Below the pieces are notes generated by a model. It ran no database searches. It had not been told where the DNA came from and saw only the letters and a list, made by a program, of their open reading frames with translations. Below, one piece after another: positions 45,852-55,124 of a DNA stretch of 64,000 nt. The first letter of the stretch is position 1. Each line of letters starts with the position of its first letter. The translations under genes were made by a program, and so were the position numbers. Source of the stretch: Nitrosomonas eutropha (lineage in GTDB: Bacteria; Pseudomonadota; Gammaproteobacteria; Burkholderiales; Nitrosomonadaceae); NCBI RefSeq assembly GCF_900116685.1, contig NZ_FPBL01000009.1:1-64000 (forward strand), read 5' to 3'.

Positions 45852-47467
45852 CTTCCCTGGCTGTCCGCGCACAAACACTGCTCAGAGAAATTTTTGGTTA
45901 CACTGAATTTCGCGGCCAGCAGGCTGAAATCATTTCCCATATCGCAAACGGAAACAGTTGCCTGGTTTTGATGCCGACCGGTGGCGGTAAATCGTTGTGC
46001 TACCAGCTACCAGCACTATTACGGGATGGCGTGGCCATTGTCATTTCACCACTGATTGCGCTGATGGAAAATCAGGTTTCTGTCCTGCATGAACGCGGTG
46101 TGCGGGCAACATATCTTAATTCCACGCAAACTTCCGAAGCTGCAACAGCAATCGAACAAGGCATGCTGGCGGGCAACTACGATCTGGTCTACGTCGCACC
46201 GGAAAGATTACTGACCAACCGCTTTCATGCACTGCTGCAGCGTATCCCCATTGCCCTGTTTGCTATTGATGAGGCGCATTGTGTTTCCCAGTGGGGGCAC
46301 GATTTTCGGCCAGAATACGGCAGGCTTTCAATGCTGCCAGAAAAATTTCCGGGCGTACCGCGTATCGCCCTGACTGCCAGCGCCGATGCCAGAACCCGCA
46401 GCGATATTCTGCGTTGCCTTGAGTTAGGCCAGGCACGTGCTTTCATCAGTAGTTTTGATCGTCCCAACCTCTGTTACCGCATTACCGCCCGATCCAATAG
46501 CCGACGACAACTGTTGAACTTTATCCGCAATCAGCATCCCGGCGAGGCGGGTATCGTTTATTGCCAATCCCGCAAAAAAACTGAAGAAACAGCCGCCTGG
46601 CTGAATGCTAATCACATACCGGCGCTTGCCTACCATGCCGGTATGGAAACACCTGTACGCACACAACACCAGAAAAAATTTCTGCGGGAGAACGGCATTG
46701 TCATGATCGCTACCTCTGCATTCGGGCTGGGGATTGATAAACCGGATATCCGTTTTGTTGCACACTTGGATTTGCCCAGAAGTATTGAAAGCTATTATCA
46801 GGAAACTGGCCGGGCCGGGCGGGATGGCCTGCCGGCCGATGCATGGATGGTGTACGGGCCAAGCGATATTATCCGGTTGCGTTATCAGGCTGAATCCAGC
46901 ACAGGACAAATATCCATTCCAGTCAAGCAAGCCGCTACCGCCCGGCTGGATGCGTTGCTGGCGCTGTGTGAAACAACCGCCTGTCGCAGAACACGATTGC
47001 TTGACTATTTTGGCGAACCATCTGATTCAAGCAGTGAACTGGCATGTGGCAATTGTGATGCCTGCCTGACTACCACTCCCGTTCAGGATGCCACAATTGC
47101 TGCCCAGAAAGCACTGTCCTGCGTTTACCGGACAGGTCAGAATTTTGGCATGGAATATCTGATTGATGTTCTGACTGGAAAACAGACCGACCGGATCAGG
47201 CAATGGGGACATGATCGCGTCAGCACCTTTGGTATCGGCCATGAACTCAGCATCGAAGGCTGGCGCATCGTATTCAGACACCTGCTGGCACTGGGTTATT
47301 TCACTGCTGGCGGGGAACGGTTTACCCTGCAACTCGCACCGGCGGCCAGAGGTATCTTGCGTGGAGAAACCCGCATAAAGCTGCGTTTATCACCCTATCA
47401 TCATTCTGCTTCACACCAGCAAGCTCCCATTGATTTATCTGCGCCTGATGTATGTGAAATCCGGTAA
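45848..47467 (+). CDS. recQ: RecQ-family ATP-dependent DNA helicase
   Basis: A 539-residue helicase: FRGQQAEIISHIANG (motif 0), LVLMPTGGGKSLCYQLPALL (I), FAIDEAHCVSQWGHDFRPEY (II), ALTASADARTRSDI (III) and SAFGLGIDKPDIRFVAHLDL plus YYQETGRAGRDGLPA (V-VI), then the zinc cysteines CGNCDAC and an RQC winged-helix part. E. coli RecQ has about 610 residues with a terminal HRDC domain; here the protein ends soon after the RQC region, so HRDC appears absent. It unwinds recombination intermediates. Translationally coupled to hslR. Confidence 0.9.
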   Translation: MTSLAVRAQTLLREIFGYTEFRGQQAEIISHIANGNSCLVLMPTGGGKSLCYQLPALLRDGVAIVISPLIALMENQVSVLHERGVRATYLNSTQTSEAATAIEQGMLAGNYDLVYVAPERLLTNRFHALLQRIPIALFAIDEAHCVSQWGHDFRPEYGRLSMLPEKFPGVPRIALTASADARTRSDILRCLELGQARAFISSFDRPNLCYRITARSNSRRQLLNFIRNQHPGEAGIVYCQSRKKTEETAAWLNANHIPALAYHAGMETPVRTQHQKKFLRENGIVMIATSAFGLGIDKPDIRFVAHLDLPRSIESYYQETGRAGRDGLPADAWMVYGPSDIIRLRYQAESSTGQISIPVKQAATARLDALLALCETTACRRTRLLDYFGEPSDSSSELACGNCDACLTTTPVQDATIAAQKALSCVYRTGQNFGMEYLIDVLTGKQTDRIRQWGHDRVSTFGIGHELSIEGWRIVFRHLLALGYFTAGGERFTLQLAPAARGILRGETRIKLRLSPYHHSASHQQAPIDLSAPDVCEIR

Positions 47468-47781
47468 ATACTTCTTCTTGGGTGTGGCGATCCAGCTCTT
47501 CCCCCGATTTATACACAGTAAAAAAACAGATTTTTTTATGAATAGAGTGAGAGTGTTGCAATAACACAACATAATTTAGTGAAAAAAGTATAAAAATCGG
47601 GTTTGGTGTTGCACAACAGATTCTGCTTGGGCACAATCCGTTCAACCCTTCTGTTCGGAAAAGTATGCGATATGCAACACCTCTGATCAGGCAGGAACGG
47701 AAGTAGTAAAGAATGTAGATGTATAGAGAATCAAGGTCCATCTTTATTGATCCAGGTATTTTTCTTTAAGGAGAGTTTCAA
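47468..47781. promoter_or_regulatory. 314-bp upstream region of the porin gene with a repeated 8-mer
   Basis: The 8-mer GTGTTGCA occurs at 47553-47560 and 47606-47613 and, inverted, as TGCAACAC at 47673-47680. Repeated sites upstream of a porin suggest a regulator-binding region. A TAAGGAGAG ribosome-binding site lies just before the porin ATG. No gene is seen here. Confidence 0.4.
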
Positions 47782-49017
47782 ATGAATAAAAAACTGATGG
47801 CACTGGCAATCGCTGGCGTGATGGCAGTTCCGCTCACTGCCGTTGCCGATGGTACACATGTCACCATTTTCGGCCGCTTGCAGGCTGAATATGCAACCGT
47901 TGATGTTGACGGATTCAATGCACAGACCGCTGTAGCGGATGATGCACTGCAATCCCGCTGGGGTCTGCAGATTGCTGAAGATCTGGGTATGGGTCTGCGT
48001 GCGCTGGGTCGTATCGAATACGCACTCAATCCGGGAGGAGATCTTCATAACACCGCACGTGAGCAATGGGTGGGATTAGGTGGTGATCAATGGGGTGAAC
48101 TCAAATTTGGTCGCGTTCAATCTGTGCTGCGTGATTTCGCTGGTGGCCTTACAGTTGATCCGTTTGCTGAAACCAGTCTGCACGCCAATGGTAGCGGTGG
48201 TTTGATGGTATCTTCTGCTAATGGCTATGGCTCGGGTGAACATGGCTTCGTTAAAAGTGCAGTACGTTTTGATTCACCGGTAGTAGAAGGCTTCTCCGTA
48301 GCTGGTTTGCTGATGCCGGGTGATGCCGATAAAAACGATTCATTGCTAAATCCAGAAAATGCTGGTGGTGAGAATGGTGAGTGGGATTTCCAGGTTGGTG
48401 CCAAATACAGTGGTCAATTTGACATTGTTGGTGTGGATATCTTTGGTGCCTATTCCCGGGATAATGTAAGTAAATGGGGAAAACAAGCTTATCTAGCGAG
48501 TACAGGCGATAGATTGAAAGATGAACAAATCTGGCGTGGTGGTGCAATCATCAGCGTGGAGGATTTTCGTCTGCGTGGTCAGTATGAGCATGTAGTCAAC
48601 GCTAATCCGTATGGTGGGGCAGCCAGCTGTACCCAGGCATCAGCTTTTGGAGACTACAGTTTAGCTAATCCAACTTTGTCTGCTGATCGTGGCCGTGGCC
48701 AGTGTAATTCGGCTATGAATGCTGGTGGGAATGGTGATTTGTGGATCCTCGGTGCGGACTATACCATTGGCAACACCATGTTAATTGCACAGGGCGGTAT
48801 GACCAGAGCTAAAAAGAATCATTATAATGATCCGTTCCTTCCTGATGCCCAAAAACGTAACGTTGAAAACATTACCGTGGGTGTGATTCATAACCTGAGC
48901 CGTCGCTCCAGTCTGTTTGGTGGTTATCAGCGCGTCTGGGTAAAAGATAGAAACCTCCCTGCTGGCGTAGATGCTGACCGTAACGTTTACTCAGTTGGTG
49001 TACGTCACGATTTCTAA
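47782..49017 (+). CDS. Outer-membrane trimeric porin
   Basis: A 411-residue beta-barrel porin with a 22-residue signal peptide (ends TAVA), an N-terminal strand HVTIFGRLQAEYAT, the constriction-loop region rich in Gly and Asn, and the C-terminal YSVGVRHDF with the terminal Phe needed for Bam assembly. Typical of betaproteobacterial general porins (Porin_4). Strong ribosome-binding site and own terminator, so monocistronic and probably highly expressed. Substrate selectivity cannot be read from sequence. Confidence 0.9.
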   Translation: MNKKLMALAIAGVMAVPLTAVADGTHVTIFGRLQAEYATVDVDGFNAQTAVADDALQSRWGLQIAEDLGMGLRALGRIEYALNPGGDLHNTAREQWVGLGGDQWGELKFGRVQSVLRDFAGGLTVDPFAETSLHANGSGGLMVSSANGYGSGEHGFVKSAVRFDSPVVEGFSVAGLLMPGDADKNDSLLNPENAGGENGEWDFQVGAKYSGQFDIVGVDIFGAYSRDNVSKWGKQAYLASTGDRLKDEQIWRGGAIISVEDFRLRGQYEHVVNANPYGGAASCTQASAFGDYSLANPTLSADRGRGQCNSAMNAGGNGDLWILGADYTIGNTMLIAQGGMTRAKKNHYNDPFLPDAQKRNVENITVGVIHNLSRRSSLFGGYQRVWVKDRNLPAGVDADRNVYSVGVRHDF

Positions 49018-49045
49018 TGGATAACATTAGTTAATCAAGCTGTAG

Positions 49046-49074
49046 AAAGGGGCAGAGCAATCTGCCCCTTTTTT
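49046..49074 (+). terminator. Rho-independent terminator of the porin gene
   Basis: AAGGGGCAGA-GCAA-TCTGCCCCTT is followed by TTTT: a 10-bp GC-rich stem with a four-base loop and T run, starting about 30 bp after the porin stop. A clear terminator. Confidence 0.9.
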
Positions 49075-49197
49075 ATTGGACAATCTGAATAAAAACCGGT
49101 AACTGTTATTATGAAACTGTGGGCTTTGGCCGCGAATGCAGCCGGACGGCTTTGTTTGTGATGGCGAAGTGGCATTTCTCGGAAATATCCAAGGGGG

Positions 49198-49488
49198 AAG
49201 CCGGTCGATAAGCCGGGTTCTGTCGTGGACAGTCATTCCTCTAGGCATACAGTTACCCGTATGCTCAAGCGATCTACCCGCAGACTCGGCGAGCAGCGTT
49301 ATCATCTGCCTATTTGATCTTGCTCCGGATGGAGGTTACCGCGTTTCACCGTAACTTAATACGCTCGTCTCTGTGGCCCTGTTCCTCGCCTTACGGCGGC
49401 CGGCCGTTAACCGGCATCCTGCTCTATGGAGCCCGGACTTTCCTCTCCCTGTTACCAGGCAGCGACTGTCTGACCAACTTCCCACGCT
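49198..49488 (-). ncRNA. rnpB: RNase P RNA (class A)
   Basis: The minus strand carries GAGGAAAGTCCGGGCTCC (P4-proximal 5' conserved core) near its start, a GGTCAGACAGTCGC helix, the ACGG...CCGTAAGG-type middle segments, and ends with the conserved AACCCGGCTTATCGACCGG. This order and spacing of about 290 nt is that of bacterial type A RNase P RNA, the ribozyme that trims tRNA 5' ends. Ends are estimated from the conserved helices; the ORFs overlapping this region are artefacts. Confidence 0.92.
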
Positions 49489-49571
49489 GATTCTAACAGA
49501 GGCACAAATTAAACACACAGATGATTGGATCTGGTTCCAGGTTCAATTGTTGGGGACAATCCTGCTTGCTT

Positions 49572-49714
49572 AGAACCTGTTTAATATCTCACTGAAGGGT
49601 ATATTACGGCGTTGAAATTGAACTAAAAATGCTCACATACTTCAAGTATGCTCTGCTTTCTCGTCCAATTTTGCCTTGCACTGCATCCCTTGATCGAGAC
49701 CTTAAACAGGTTCT
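49572..49714. repeat. MITE-like palindromic element, copy 2
   Basis: About 143 bp bounded by the inverted termini AGAACCTGTTTAA and TTAAACAGGTTCT, with an inner inverted pair (AAATTGAAC ... GTCCAATTTT) and an apical palindrome CATACTTCAAGTATG. The whole element could fold into one long hairpin and encodes no protein. It is followed after 1 bp by a different palindromic element (49716-49818), so together they fill the space between rnpB and pncC. Confidence 0.85.
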
Positions 49715-49715
49715 T

Positions 49716-49818
49716 ATTCCATTTCTAAATCAAAACTAACTTTATCGGCTTCGCCTAGTCGTATTATTTATACTGTCTGCGGCTCGCCTTCGTGTCATTT
49801 TTGATTTGGGAATGGAAT
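49716..49818. repeat. 103-bp palindromic element with 20-bp terminal inverted repeats
   Basis: The left end ATTCCATTTCTAAATCAAAA and the reverse complement of the right end ATTCCATTCCCAAATCAAAA differ at two of 20 positions. The interior (CGGCTTCGCCTAGTCGTATT and further) has no open frame. The right end overlaps the first base of the plus-strand tta that is the TAA stop of pncC (49818-49820). It could also serve as a terminator for pncC. Confidence 0.7.
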
Positions 49819-50360
49819 TAGGCAAGAGATAGAGATGCAGAATTTCTCAATAATTCAAGAGTGCCTTGCAGTGCCGTGGCGACGGATTGTCGCCGGATGG
49901 CTTCGCGATCACCGCAGAACCGGCAGGTTTTACTGTTTGCAGCAGTTGTGAATGAATTCTCCAGTATCCAGGCGAAACAAACGGTGCCGACCGGTTTTTC
50001 TGTGGAACCGCCGGTAGGGCCGGCGATGCCGGTTACGGATACTGCAACCTGAGCCTGGCTCATCGTGAGCGCGCCTTGCGCCATTTCGCGTGCGATTTGT
50101 TCGGAAACTGCGCCAAACTGTGTCAGCGTTTGTGGTTGTACACGCAACAGCTGCTGTTTGGCTAAATTGCTGTAGGTAATGAAGCCGCAGTCATACCAGA
50201 TGGAGCTGCCGGGAATGGCGGTGACGATCTGCCCGATCCAGCCGCCGGTACAGGATTCTACTGAAACCAGCTTCAACCCGTTGTTTTTGAGAGTTTGTCC
50301 GGTTTGTCGGGCGAGTTCCAGCAGCGCTACATCATCCGGAATGATTTGGGTATGACTCAA
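49818..50360 (-). CDS. pncC: Nicotinamide-nucleotide amidase (CinA C-terminal type)
   Basis: A 180-residue single-domain protein with the CinA C-terminal motifs SVESCTGGWIGQIVTAIPGS, DCGFITYSNLAKQQLL and VSVTGIAGPTGGSTEKPVGT. It deamidates nicotinamide mononucleotide to recycle NAD. The MoCF domain of long CinA proteins is absent, as in E. coli PncC. It overlaps pgpA by 4 bp and ends a thiL-pgpA-pncC operon. Its stop codon touches a 103-bp palindromic element. Confidence 0.92.
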   Translation of the reverse strand: MSHTQIIPDDVALLELARQTGQTLKNNGLKLVSVESCTGGWIGQIVTAIPGSSIWYDCGFITYSNLAKQQLLRVQPQTLTQFGAVSEQIAREMAQGALTMSQAQVAVSVTGIAGPTGGSTEKPVGTVCFAWILENSFTTAANSKTCRFCGDREAIRRQSVATALQGTLELLRNSASLSLA

Positions 50361-50899
50361 AAGTAACTTTCATACAAAATGATTGATTTCCAGCCTGCGA
50401 GGCAAAGCAAGGTATAAAACGCTGCCAGCAGGTCATCCAGCATGACGCCGAATCCACCTTTAAGTTTGCTGTCCAGATAGTCGATGGGTGCAGGTTTGAC
50501 AATATCAAAGAACCGGAATAACAGGAAAGCGGTCAGCTGCCATATCCAGTGATCCGGTGTAAAAAATAGCACCAGCATGAAGGCAACGATTTCATCCCAT
50601 ACCATGCCGGAATGATCGGGTGAATTGAGCGCTCGTCCGGTGACTGCGCATGCCCAGATCCCCAGGATGAAAAAAACATCAATGATCAGCAGCACTGAAA
50701 CGGGTTCGAGGGTCGAATCCAAAAGCTGGAAAAGAGGGATGGCGGCAAGTGTGCCGAAGGTGCCCGGAGCGTAGCGGATGAGACCAACACCAGCGCCCAT
50801 TGCAATGAAATGCGCCAGCCGGACATGCACAAAGGTAATATCTGGTTTTAGTGGAGTTTGACGTCGTGGTGAATAGTCATCGGGTAAGGAAGTGATCAT
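50357..50899 (-). CDS. pgpA: Phosphatidylglycerophosphatase A
   Basis: A 180-residue membrane protein with HFIAMGAGVGLIRYAPGTFG at the start, the acidic motif WDEIVAFMLVLFF and RFFDIVKPAPIDYLDSKLKGG, then GGFGVMLDDLLAAFYTLL. These are the PgpA signatures; the enzyme dephosphorylates phosphatidylglycerol phosphate in the inner membrane. It overlaps thiL by 23 bp and pncC by 4 bp, so all three are translationally coupled. Confidence 0.93.
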   Translation of the reverse strand: MITSLPDDYSPRRQTPLKPDITFVHVRLAHFIAMGAGVGLIRYAPGTFGTLAAIPLFQLLDSTLEPVSVLLIIDVFFILGIWACAVTGRALNSPDHSGMVWDEIVAFMLVLFFTPDHWIWQLTAFLLFRFFDIVKPAPIDYLDSKLKGGFGVMLDDLLAAFYTLLCLAGWKSIILYESYF

Positions 50900-51863
50900 A
50901 GCCTTTTTTATTAAAAATTAGCGGGTTACCATTGGCGTTTAGTACGGCCAATCCTTTTCCCGGCACGATTTTTCCGATGCGGGAGAGTTTCACGCCGGTT
51001 TGCTGCGCAAGCTGTGCAATGACATCATGCCTGTTTTCTGGTACGGTGAAACACAGTTCATAATCATCACCGCCTGATAATAAACAGTCAATAGCCAATT
51101 GCCGAGCGGTATTTTCCTGTTGTAGTTTGTTTTTTAAAGTCGGGGAGCAGGGAATGCGGTCGAAATCAACTGTGGCGGCAACATCAGATCGTTCCAGAAT
51201 ATGGCCGAGATCAGCCAGTAGGCCATCGGAAATATCAATTGCACTATGCGCCACATTTATCAGCGCTTTCCCAAGGGCAACACGCGGTGTGGGAGTGTGC
51301 AATGCGATCAGGCAAGGAGCTGCCTCATGCTCTGTCAGTGTTATATGCTGTTGCAGGAATTGCAGCGCCAGGGCAGCGTCCCCCAGAAAACCGGATACCC
51401 AGATATCGTCTCCCGGCTTGGCGTCACTTCGCCGGAGGGCATTGCCTTGCTCGACTTCGCCAATGATCTGTACGCCAATATTGAGTGGGCCGCTGGTGGT
51501 ATCTCCGCCGATCAATTCGACCTGATACTGATCTGCTAGCGTGAAAAATCCGCTGGAAAAAGCCTTAAGCCAAGTATCATTCTGCGCGAGTGTTTCAGTT
51601 AATGTCAGAGAAAGCGTTATCCAGCGAGGTGTAGCGCCCATGGCAGCCATATCGGAAAGATTAACGGCCAATACCTTGTGACCTAGCGTGGAAGGTTCAA
51701 CATCGGAAAAAAAATGTCGTCCCACGACCAGTGTATCGACCGATACAGCCCAATTTATTCCTGATTTGCAGGTAATCAGTGCGGCGTCATCTCCTGGCCC
51801 CAGTAATGCATTGCGCGAAGGGCGCGAAAAATAGCGATCAATGACATCAAACTCGGAGTTCAT
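50877..51863 (-). CDS. thiL: Thiamine-monophosphate kinase
   Basis: A 328-residue PurM-fold kinase: NALLGPGDDAALI (ATP/Mg), VDTLVVGRHF, LAVNLSDMAAMGATPRW, IDISDGLLADLGHIL and LSGGDDYELCFTVP. It phosphorylates thiamine monophosphate to the active cofactor. It is the first gene of thiL-pgpA-pncC and lies 194 bp downstream of nusB, an arrangement (ribH-nusB-thiL-pgpA) common in proteobacteria. Confidence 0.95.
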   Translation of the reverse strand: MNSEFDVIDRYFSRPSRNALLGPGDDAALITCKSGINWAVSVDTLVVGRHFFSDVEPSTLGHKVLAVNLSDMAAMGATPRWITLSLTLTETLAQNDTWLKAFSSGFFTLADQYQVELIGGDTTSGPLNIGVQIIGEVEQGNALRRSDAKPGDDIWVSGFLGDAALALQFLQQHITLTEHEAAPCLIALHTPTPRVALGKALINVAHSAIDISDGLLADLGHILERSDVAATVDFDRIPCSPTLKNKLQQENTARQLAIDCLLSGGDDYELCFTVPENRHDVIAQLAQQTGVKLSRIGKIVPGKGLAVLNANGNPLIFNKKGYDHFLTR

Positions 51864-51926
51864 GGCTATACCATTTATGAAAAGTTAGATAAGCCGATAA
51901 ACGTTATTGCGGGCTGCAGCCATCCT

Positions 51927-51962
51927 GGATTACCTCGCCGTGTTGCGGCTCACGAAGATGAG
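51927..51962. repeat. Degenerate REP-type unit between nusB and thiL
   Basis: CTGGATTACCTCGCCG ... CGGCTCACGAAGATGA resembles the REP units at 1374-1955 with several substitutions. Weak palindrome (CCGTGTTGCGG). It lies in the 194-bp gap between nusB and thiL, which otherwise shows nothing recognisable. Confidence 0.45.
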
Positions 51963-52057
51963 AAAACAGAAAACAGCACCTCTTTTCCTGTTCTTTATTT
52001 TGTATAACCAAATTTTCAGAGAGATTCTGCTATCAGCGTAATAGCCGAGTTTAGAGT

Positions 52058-52561
52058 TTAGTGTGGATCCTTATTCCGGGCAGGGGTGGATTGAAGTTCG
52101 GCAGCACGTAACCGGACGGCCAGTTTGTCCAGTACGCCGTTGACGTATTTGTGCCCATCTGTCCCGCCATAACTCTTGGCTAGTTCTATTGCCTCGTTGA
52201 TGATAGCCCGACAGGGTATCTCAGGATGATGCACCATTTCATAGGTACCAATTAAGAGAATCGAACATTCTACCGGACTCAGTTCTGCCAGCTGGCGATC
52301 AAGGTAAGTTTGGATTTGCGCTTCCAGATCACTGGAATGTTCCAGCACGCCCTGCAGCAAATCGGAAAAGTAGGAGCCATCCGCTTTGCTGTAAAAATTG
52401 ACCCGTTGCAGTTGCAGGTCAATTTCCCGAGCATTTCCCCCGGCAAGACGCCATTGGTAAATTCCCTGTAAGGCCAGCTCACGTGATAGACGCCGGCGAT
52501 TTTTATAGCCTTTGTGTCCTTGTGCTGGTTTGGGTGGTGGAACAGTGTCTGTTGGTATCAT
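52058..52561 (-). CDS. nusB: Transcription antitermination factor NusB
   Basis: A 167-residue protein, slightly longer than usual because of an N-terminal tail. NusB core: [53 protein letters not shown] and [20 protein letters not shown], then [11 protein letters not shown]. It acts with NusE/S10 in rRNA antitermination. It overlaps the ribH stop by 4 bp. Confidence 0.95.
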   Translation of the reverse strand: MIPTDTVPPPKPAQGHKGYKNRRRLSRELALQGIYQWRLAGGNAREIDLQLQRVNFYSKADGSYFSDLLQGVLEHSSDLEAQIQTYLDRQLAELSPVECSILLIGTYEMVHHPEIPCRAIINEAIELAKSYGGTDGHKYVNGVLDKLAVRLRAAELQSTPARNKDPH

Positions 52562-53055
52562 GAAGGGGGGGTGGATTGATCCATTTCGCCAAGCGTTAAT
52601 AGCAGATTAGCCATTTCCACCGCGACACGCGCGGTTTCAGCCCCCTTTTCGGCCATGCGGGCAGTGGCTTGATCTTCGTTGTCCGTTGTAAGAATGCCAT
52701 TTGCAATGGGAATGTCGTATTCCAGTCCGACTGCTACCAACCCGCGTGCCGATTCATTGGCCACTACGTCAAAATGATAGGTTTCACCATGAATGACTGC
52801 ACCCAGAGCAATCAGGGCATCGTACCGGTCAGATATGGCGAGTTTTTGTAGCGCAAGCGGAATCTCCAGCGCACCGGGTACAGTTACCAAAACGATATCC
52901 GCTTCCTGCACGCCCAGTCTGGCAAGTTCCGCTGTGCAGGCGCTAAGCAACCCTTCGCTCACATCAATATTAAAACGGCTCATGACAATACCGATGCACA
53001 GCCCGTTTCCATTAAGGTCTGAATCTATTTCGAGAATATTGTCATAGTAGGACAT
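52558..53055 (-). CDS. ribH: 6,7-dimethyl-8-ribityllumazine synthase
   Basis: A 165-residue protein starting [14 protein letters not shown]; the frame extends upstream to 53076, but homologues start here. Motifs: [47 protein letters not shown] and [15 protein letters not shown]. It makes lumazine, the last precursor of riboflavin. A MITE-like element at 53136-53281 separates it from the ribB-type gene upstream, so it may be transcribed separately. Confidence 0.95.
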   Translation of the reverse strand: MSYYDNILEIDSDLNGNGLCIGIVMSRFNIDVSEGLLSACTAELARLGVQEADIVLVTVPGALEIPLALQKLAISDRYDALIALGAVIHGETYHFDVVANESARGLVAVGLEYDIPIANGILTTDNEDQATARMAEKGAETARVAVEMANLLLTLGEMDQSTPPS

Positions 53056-53135
53056 AAAAGACGCACCTCTCTGCACTTTGTTTTAAAGTTAGTTGATTGG
53101 CCTTGTGGCCGGAAACTGATAGCAAAAATGCCTTA

Positions 53136-53281
53136 TAACCTGTTCAATATCTCACTGAAGGGCGCATTACGGCGTTGAAATTGAACTCAAAATGTTCACT
53201 CACATACTTCAAGTATGCTCTGCTTTCTCGTTCAATTTTGCCTTGCACTGCATCCCTTGATCGAAATCTTGAACAGGTTCT
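53136..53281. repeat. MITE-like palindromic element, copy 3 (complete)
   Basis: About 146 bp with inverted termini AACCTGTTCAA and TTGAACAGGTT. It keeps the inner pair AAATTGAAC / GTTCAATTT and the apical palindrome CATACTTCAAGTATG. Its right end forms part of the TAA stop of the preceding ribB-type gene, implying insertion at or next to the gene end. Same family as 10708-10829 and 49572-49714. Confidence 0.88.
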
Positions 53282-54390
53282 TATGCGCGATAGCAATCTC
53301 CCGGTTCCAGATACCCGGTAACTTCCAGGCCAAAGCCGGTCATACTGGGCATTCTGCGAGGAGTTGCCAACAGGCGCATTTTGCTGATACCCAAGTCTTT
53401 AAGAATCTGCGCACCGATACCATGATGACGCAGATCAGATATGGGGTTGTCTGCCGGATGCGGTGTGGTCTGCAGAATCTGCTCAGCCAATACGCTGGCA
53501 TCATTTTTGCGCTGTAACAGTACGACTACGCCCTTTCCAGCATGTGCGATGGCTGCCATTGCATCATGAATGCTCCAGGAGTGGGTGTGGTCATCAATTT
53601 CCAGCAGATCAATCACCGTCAGCGGTTCATGTACCCGTACCAGTACTTCCTCACCGGCATTCCATGTCCCTTTTGCCAGCGCGAGATGGGTAACGCCGGC
53701 AATCTTATCATGGTAAGCAATCAGTCTGAATTCTCCGTGAGCAGTTTGCAGGGGGCGTTCAGTCGTCCGTGTGATCAGGCTTTCCGTGAGACGGCGATAA
53801 TGAATGAGATCAGCAATTGTCCCGATCTTGAGATGGTGCTTGTCGGAGAATTCGATTAGATCTGGCAGCCGTGCCATTTCACCGTTTTCTTTCAGAATCT
53901 CGCAAATTACTGCGGCCTCGGTTAAACCCACCAGCCGCCCCAAATCACAGCCTGCTTCGGTATGGCCAGCGCGTGCCAGCACTCCACCTTTCTGCGCCTT
54001 GAGTGGAAAAATATGGCCGGGTTGCACCAGGTCTTCCGGTTTAGCATCCGTTCGGACGGCTGTTTGAACAGTACGGGCGCGATCGGCTGCGGAAATACCG
54101 GTTGTCACACCGCTGGCCGCTTCAATTGAGGCGGTGAAATTGGTACCCAGTGGCGAATGATTGTCGGCAACCATCATGGGCAGTTTAAGCTGATGGCAGC
54201 GTTCTTCCGTCAATGTCAGGCAGATTAATCCCCTGCCGTATCTGGCCATGAAATTGATTGCTTCGGGTGTAATAAAATCAGCCGCCAGTACCAGATCGCC
54301 CTCATTCTCACGATTTTCCTCGTCGATGAGAATAACCATCTTTCCATCTTTGAAATCTGTCAGAACTTCTTCAATCGATGAGATTGTCAT
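53281..54390 (-). CDS. ribB: DHBP synthase fused to a degenerate GTP cyclohydrolase II-like domain (RibBX type)
   Basis: A 369-residue protein. The N-terminal 200 residues are a complete 3,4-dihydroxy-2-butanone-4-phosphate synthase: [56 protein letters not shown] and [13 protein letters not shown]. The C-terminal domain follows the GTP cyclohydrolase II fold but lacks the zinc cysteines (no CxxxxxxxxxxCxC cluster) and reads [20 protein letters not shown] there instead. Such hybrids (RibBX) are known from other proteobacteria to have DHBP synthase activity only, so a separate ribA should exist elsewhere. It overlaps ribE by 4 bp. A MITE abuts its stop codon. Confidence 0.88.
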   Translation of the reverse strand: MTISSIEEVLTDFKDGKMVILIDEENRENEGDLVLAADFITPEAINFMARYGRGLICLTLTEERCHQLKLPMMVADNHSPLGTNFTASIEAASGVTTGISAADRARTVQTAVRTDAKPEDLVQPGHIFPLKAQKGGVLARAGHTEAGCDLGRLVGLTEAAVICEILKENGEMARLPDLIEFSDKHHLKIGTIADLIHYRRLTESLITRTTERPLQTAHGEFRLIAYHDKIAGVTHLALAKGTWNAGEEVLVRVHEPLTVIDLLEIDDHTHSWSIHDAMAAIAHAGKGVVVLLQRKNDASVLAEQILQTTPHPADNPISDLRHHGIGAQILKDLGISKMRLLATPRRMPSMTGFGLEVTGYLEPGDCYRA

Positions 54391-54992
54391 GCTTGCTTGC
54401 CTTGTGCCTGATCGAGTAAACGTGCCACGTATTTTGCTATCATATCGGTTTCGAGATTCACTTTTCTGCCGGATTCAAACTGTTTGAAAGTTGTATTAGC
54501 TAATGTATGGGGAATAAGGTTGATTTCAACCCGTTCAGATGTCACCTGATTCACCGTAAGGCTGACGCCATCGACCGTAATTGACCCCTTGGGGATAATA
54601 TATTTAAACAATTGCGGCGGCGGCTGGATTGCTAGCAGGCAGCGATCACCTGCTTGTGTGAATTGTACAACCTCGCCGATTCCTTCCACATGTCCGCTAA
54701 CCAGGTGACCATCCAGCCGATCGGAAAATCGCAGCGCTTTTTCCAGATTGACCGGATTGCCGGGAATATCCAGACCATGCGTACAACTCAAGGTTTCACC
54801 GGATACATCGACGGTGAAGCACTCTTCCTCAAATGCAGTGACTGTCAGACAGGCGCCATTGACGGCAATACTATCTCCGATGGCGATGTCTGTGAGATCC
54901 AGTTTGCCGGGATCAATATGAATACGAACAGTACTTTCTTTGGGACAGACGTGCCTGATACTGCCGACCGCTTTGATGATTCCAGTAAACAT
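54387..54992 (-). CDS. ribE: Riboflavin synthase alpha chain
   Basis: A 201-residue protein starting [15 protein letters not shown], the usual start; the frame is open to 55016. Two lumazine-binding repeats are visible: [21 protein letters not shown] with DVSGETL in the first and [15 protein letters not shown] in the second. It dismutates two lumazines to riboflavin. It is the first gene of ribE-ribB(X). I see no FMN riboswitch in the 132-bp divergent spacer to typA. Confidence 0.95.
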   Translation of the reverse strand: MFTGIIKAVGSIRHVCPKESTVRIHIDPGKLDLTDIAIGDSIAVNGACLTVTAFEEECFTVDVSGETLSCTHGLDIPGNPVNLEKALRFSDRLDGHLVSGHVEGIGEVVQFTQAGDRCLLAIQPPPQLFKYIIPKGSITVDGVSLTVNQVTSERVEINLIPHTLANTTFKQFESGRKVNLETDMIAKYVARLLDQAQGKQA

Positions 54993-55124
54993 GCCTTTTC
55001 CCGGGTTTTGAAACAAATTCCATTGTAAATAGATAATGCCCCGGTCAGTCTGACAGTTCGAACACTGTTATAATCAACAGTTTATCCGGGATTGCCCGGG
55101 CTGATTTCCGAGGAACTTTCAATT

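Noticed and set aside
45159-45878. 239-codon minus-strand frame over the TauE and Hsp15 genes
   Set aside because: Antisense to two convincing genes and shows no domain.
54993-55124. Possible FMN riboswitch between ribE and typA
   Set aside because: I do not see the conserved RFN-element segments (AGGGC...GAGGAT-like core) in this 132-bp spacer.
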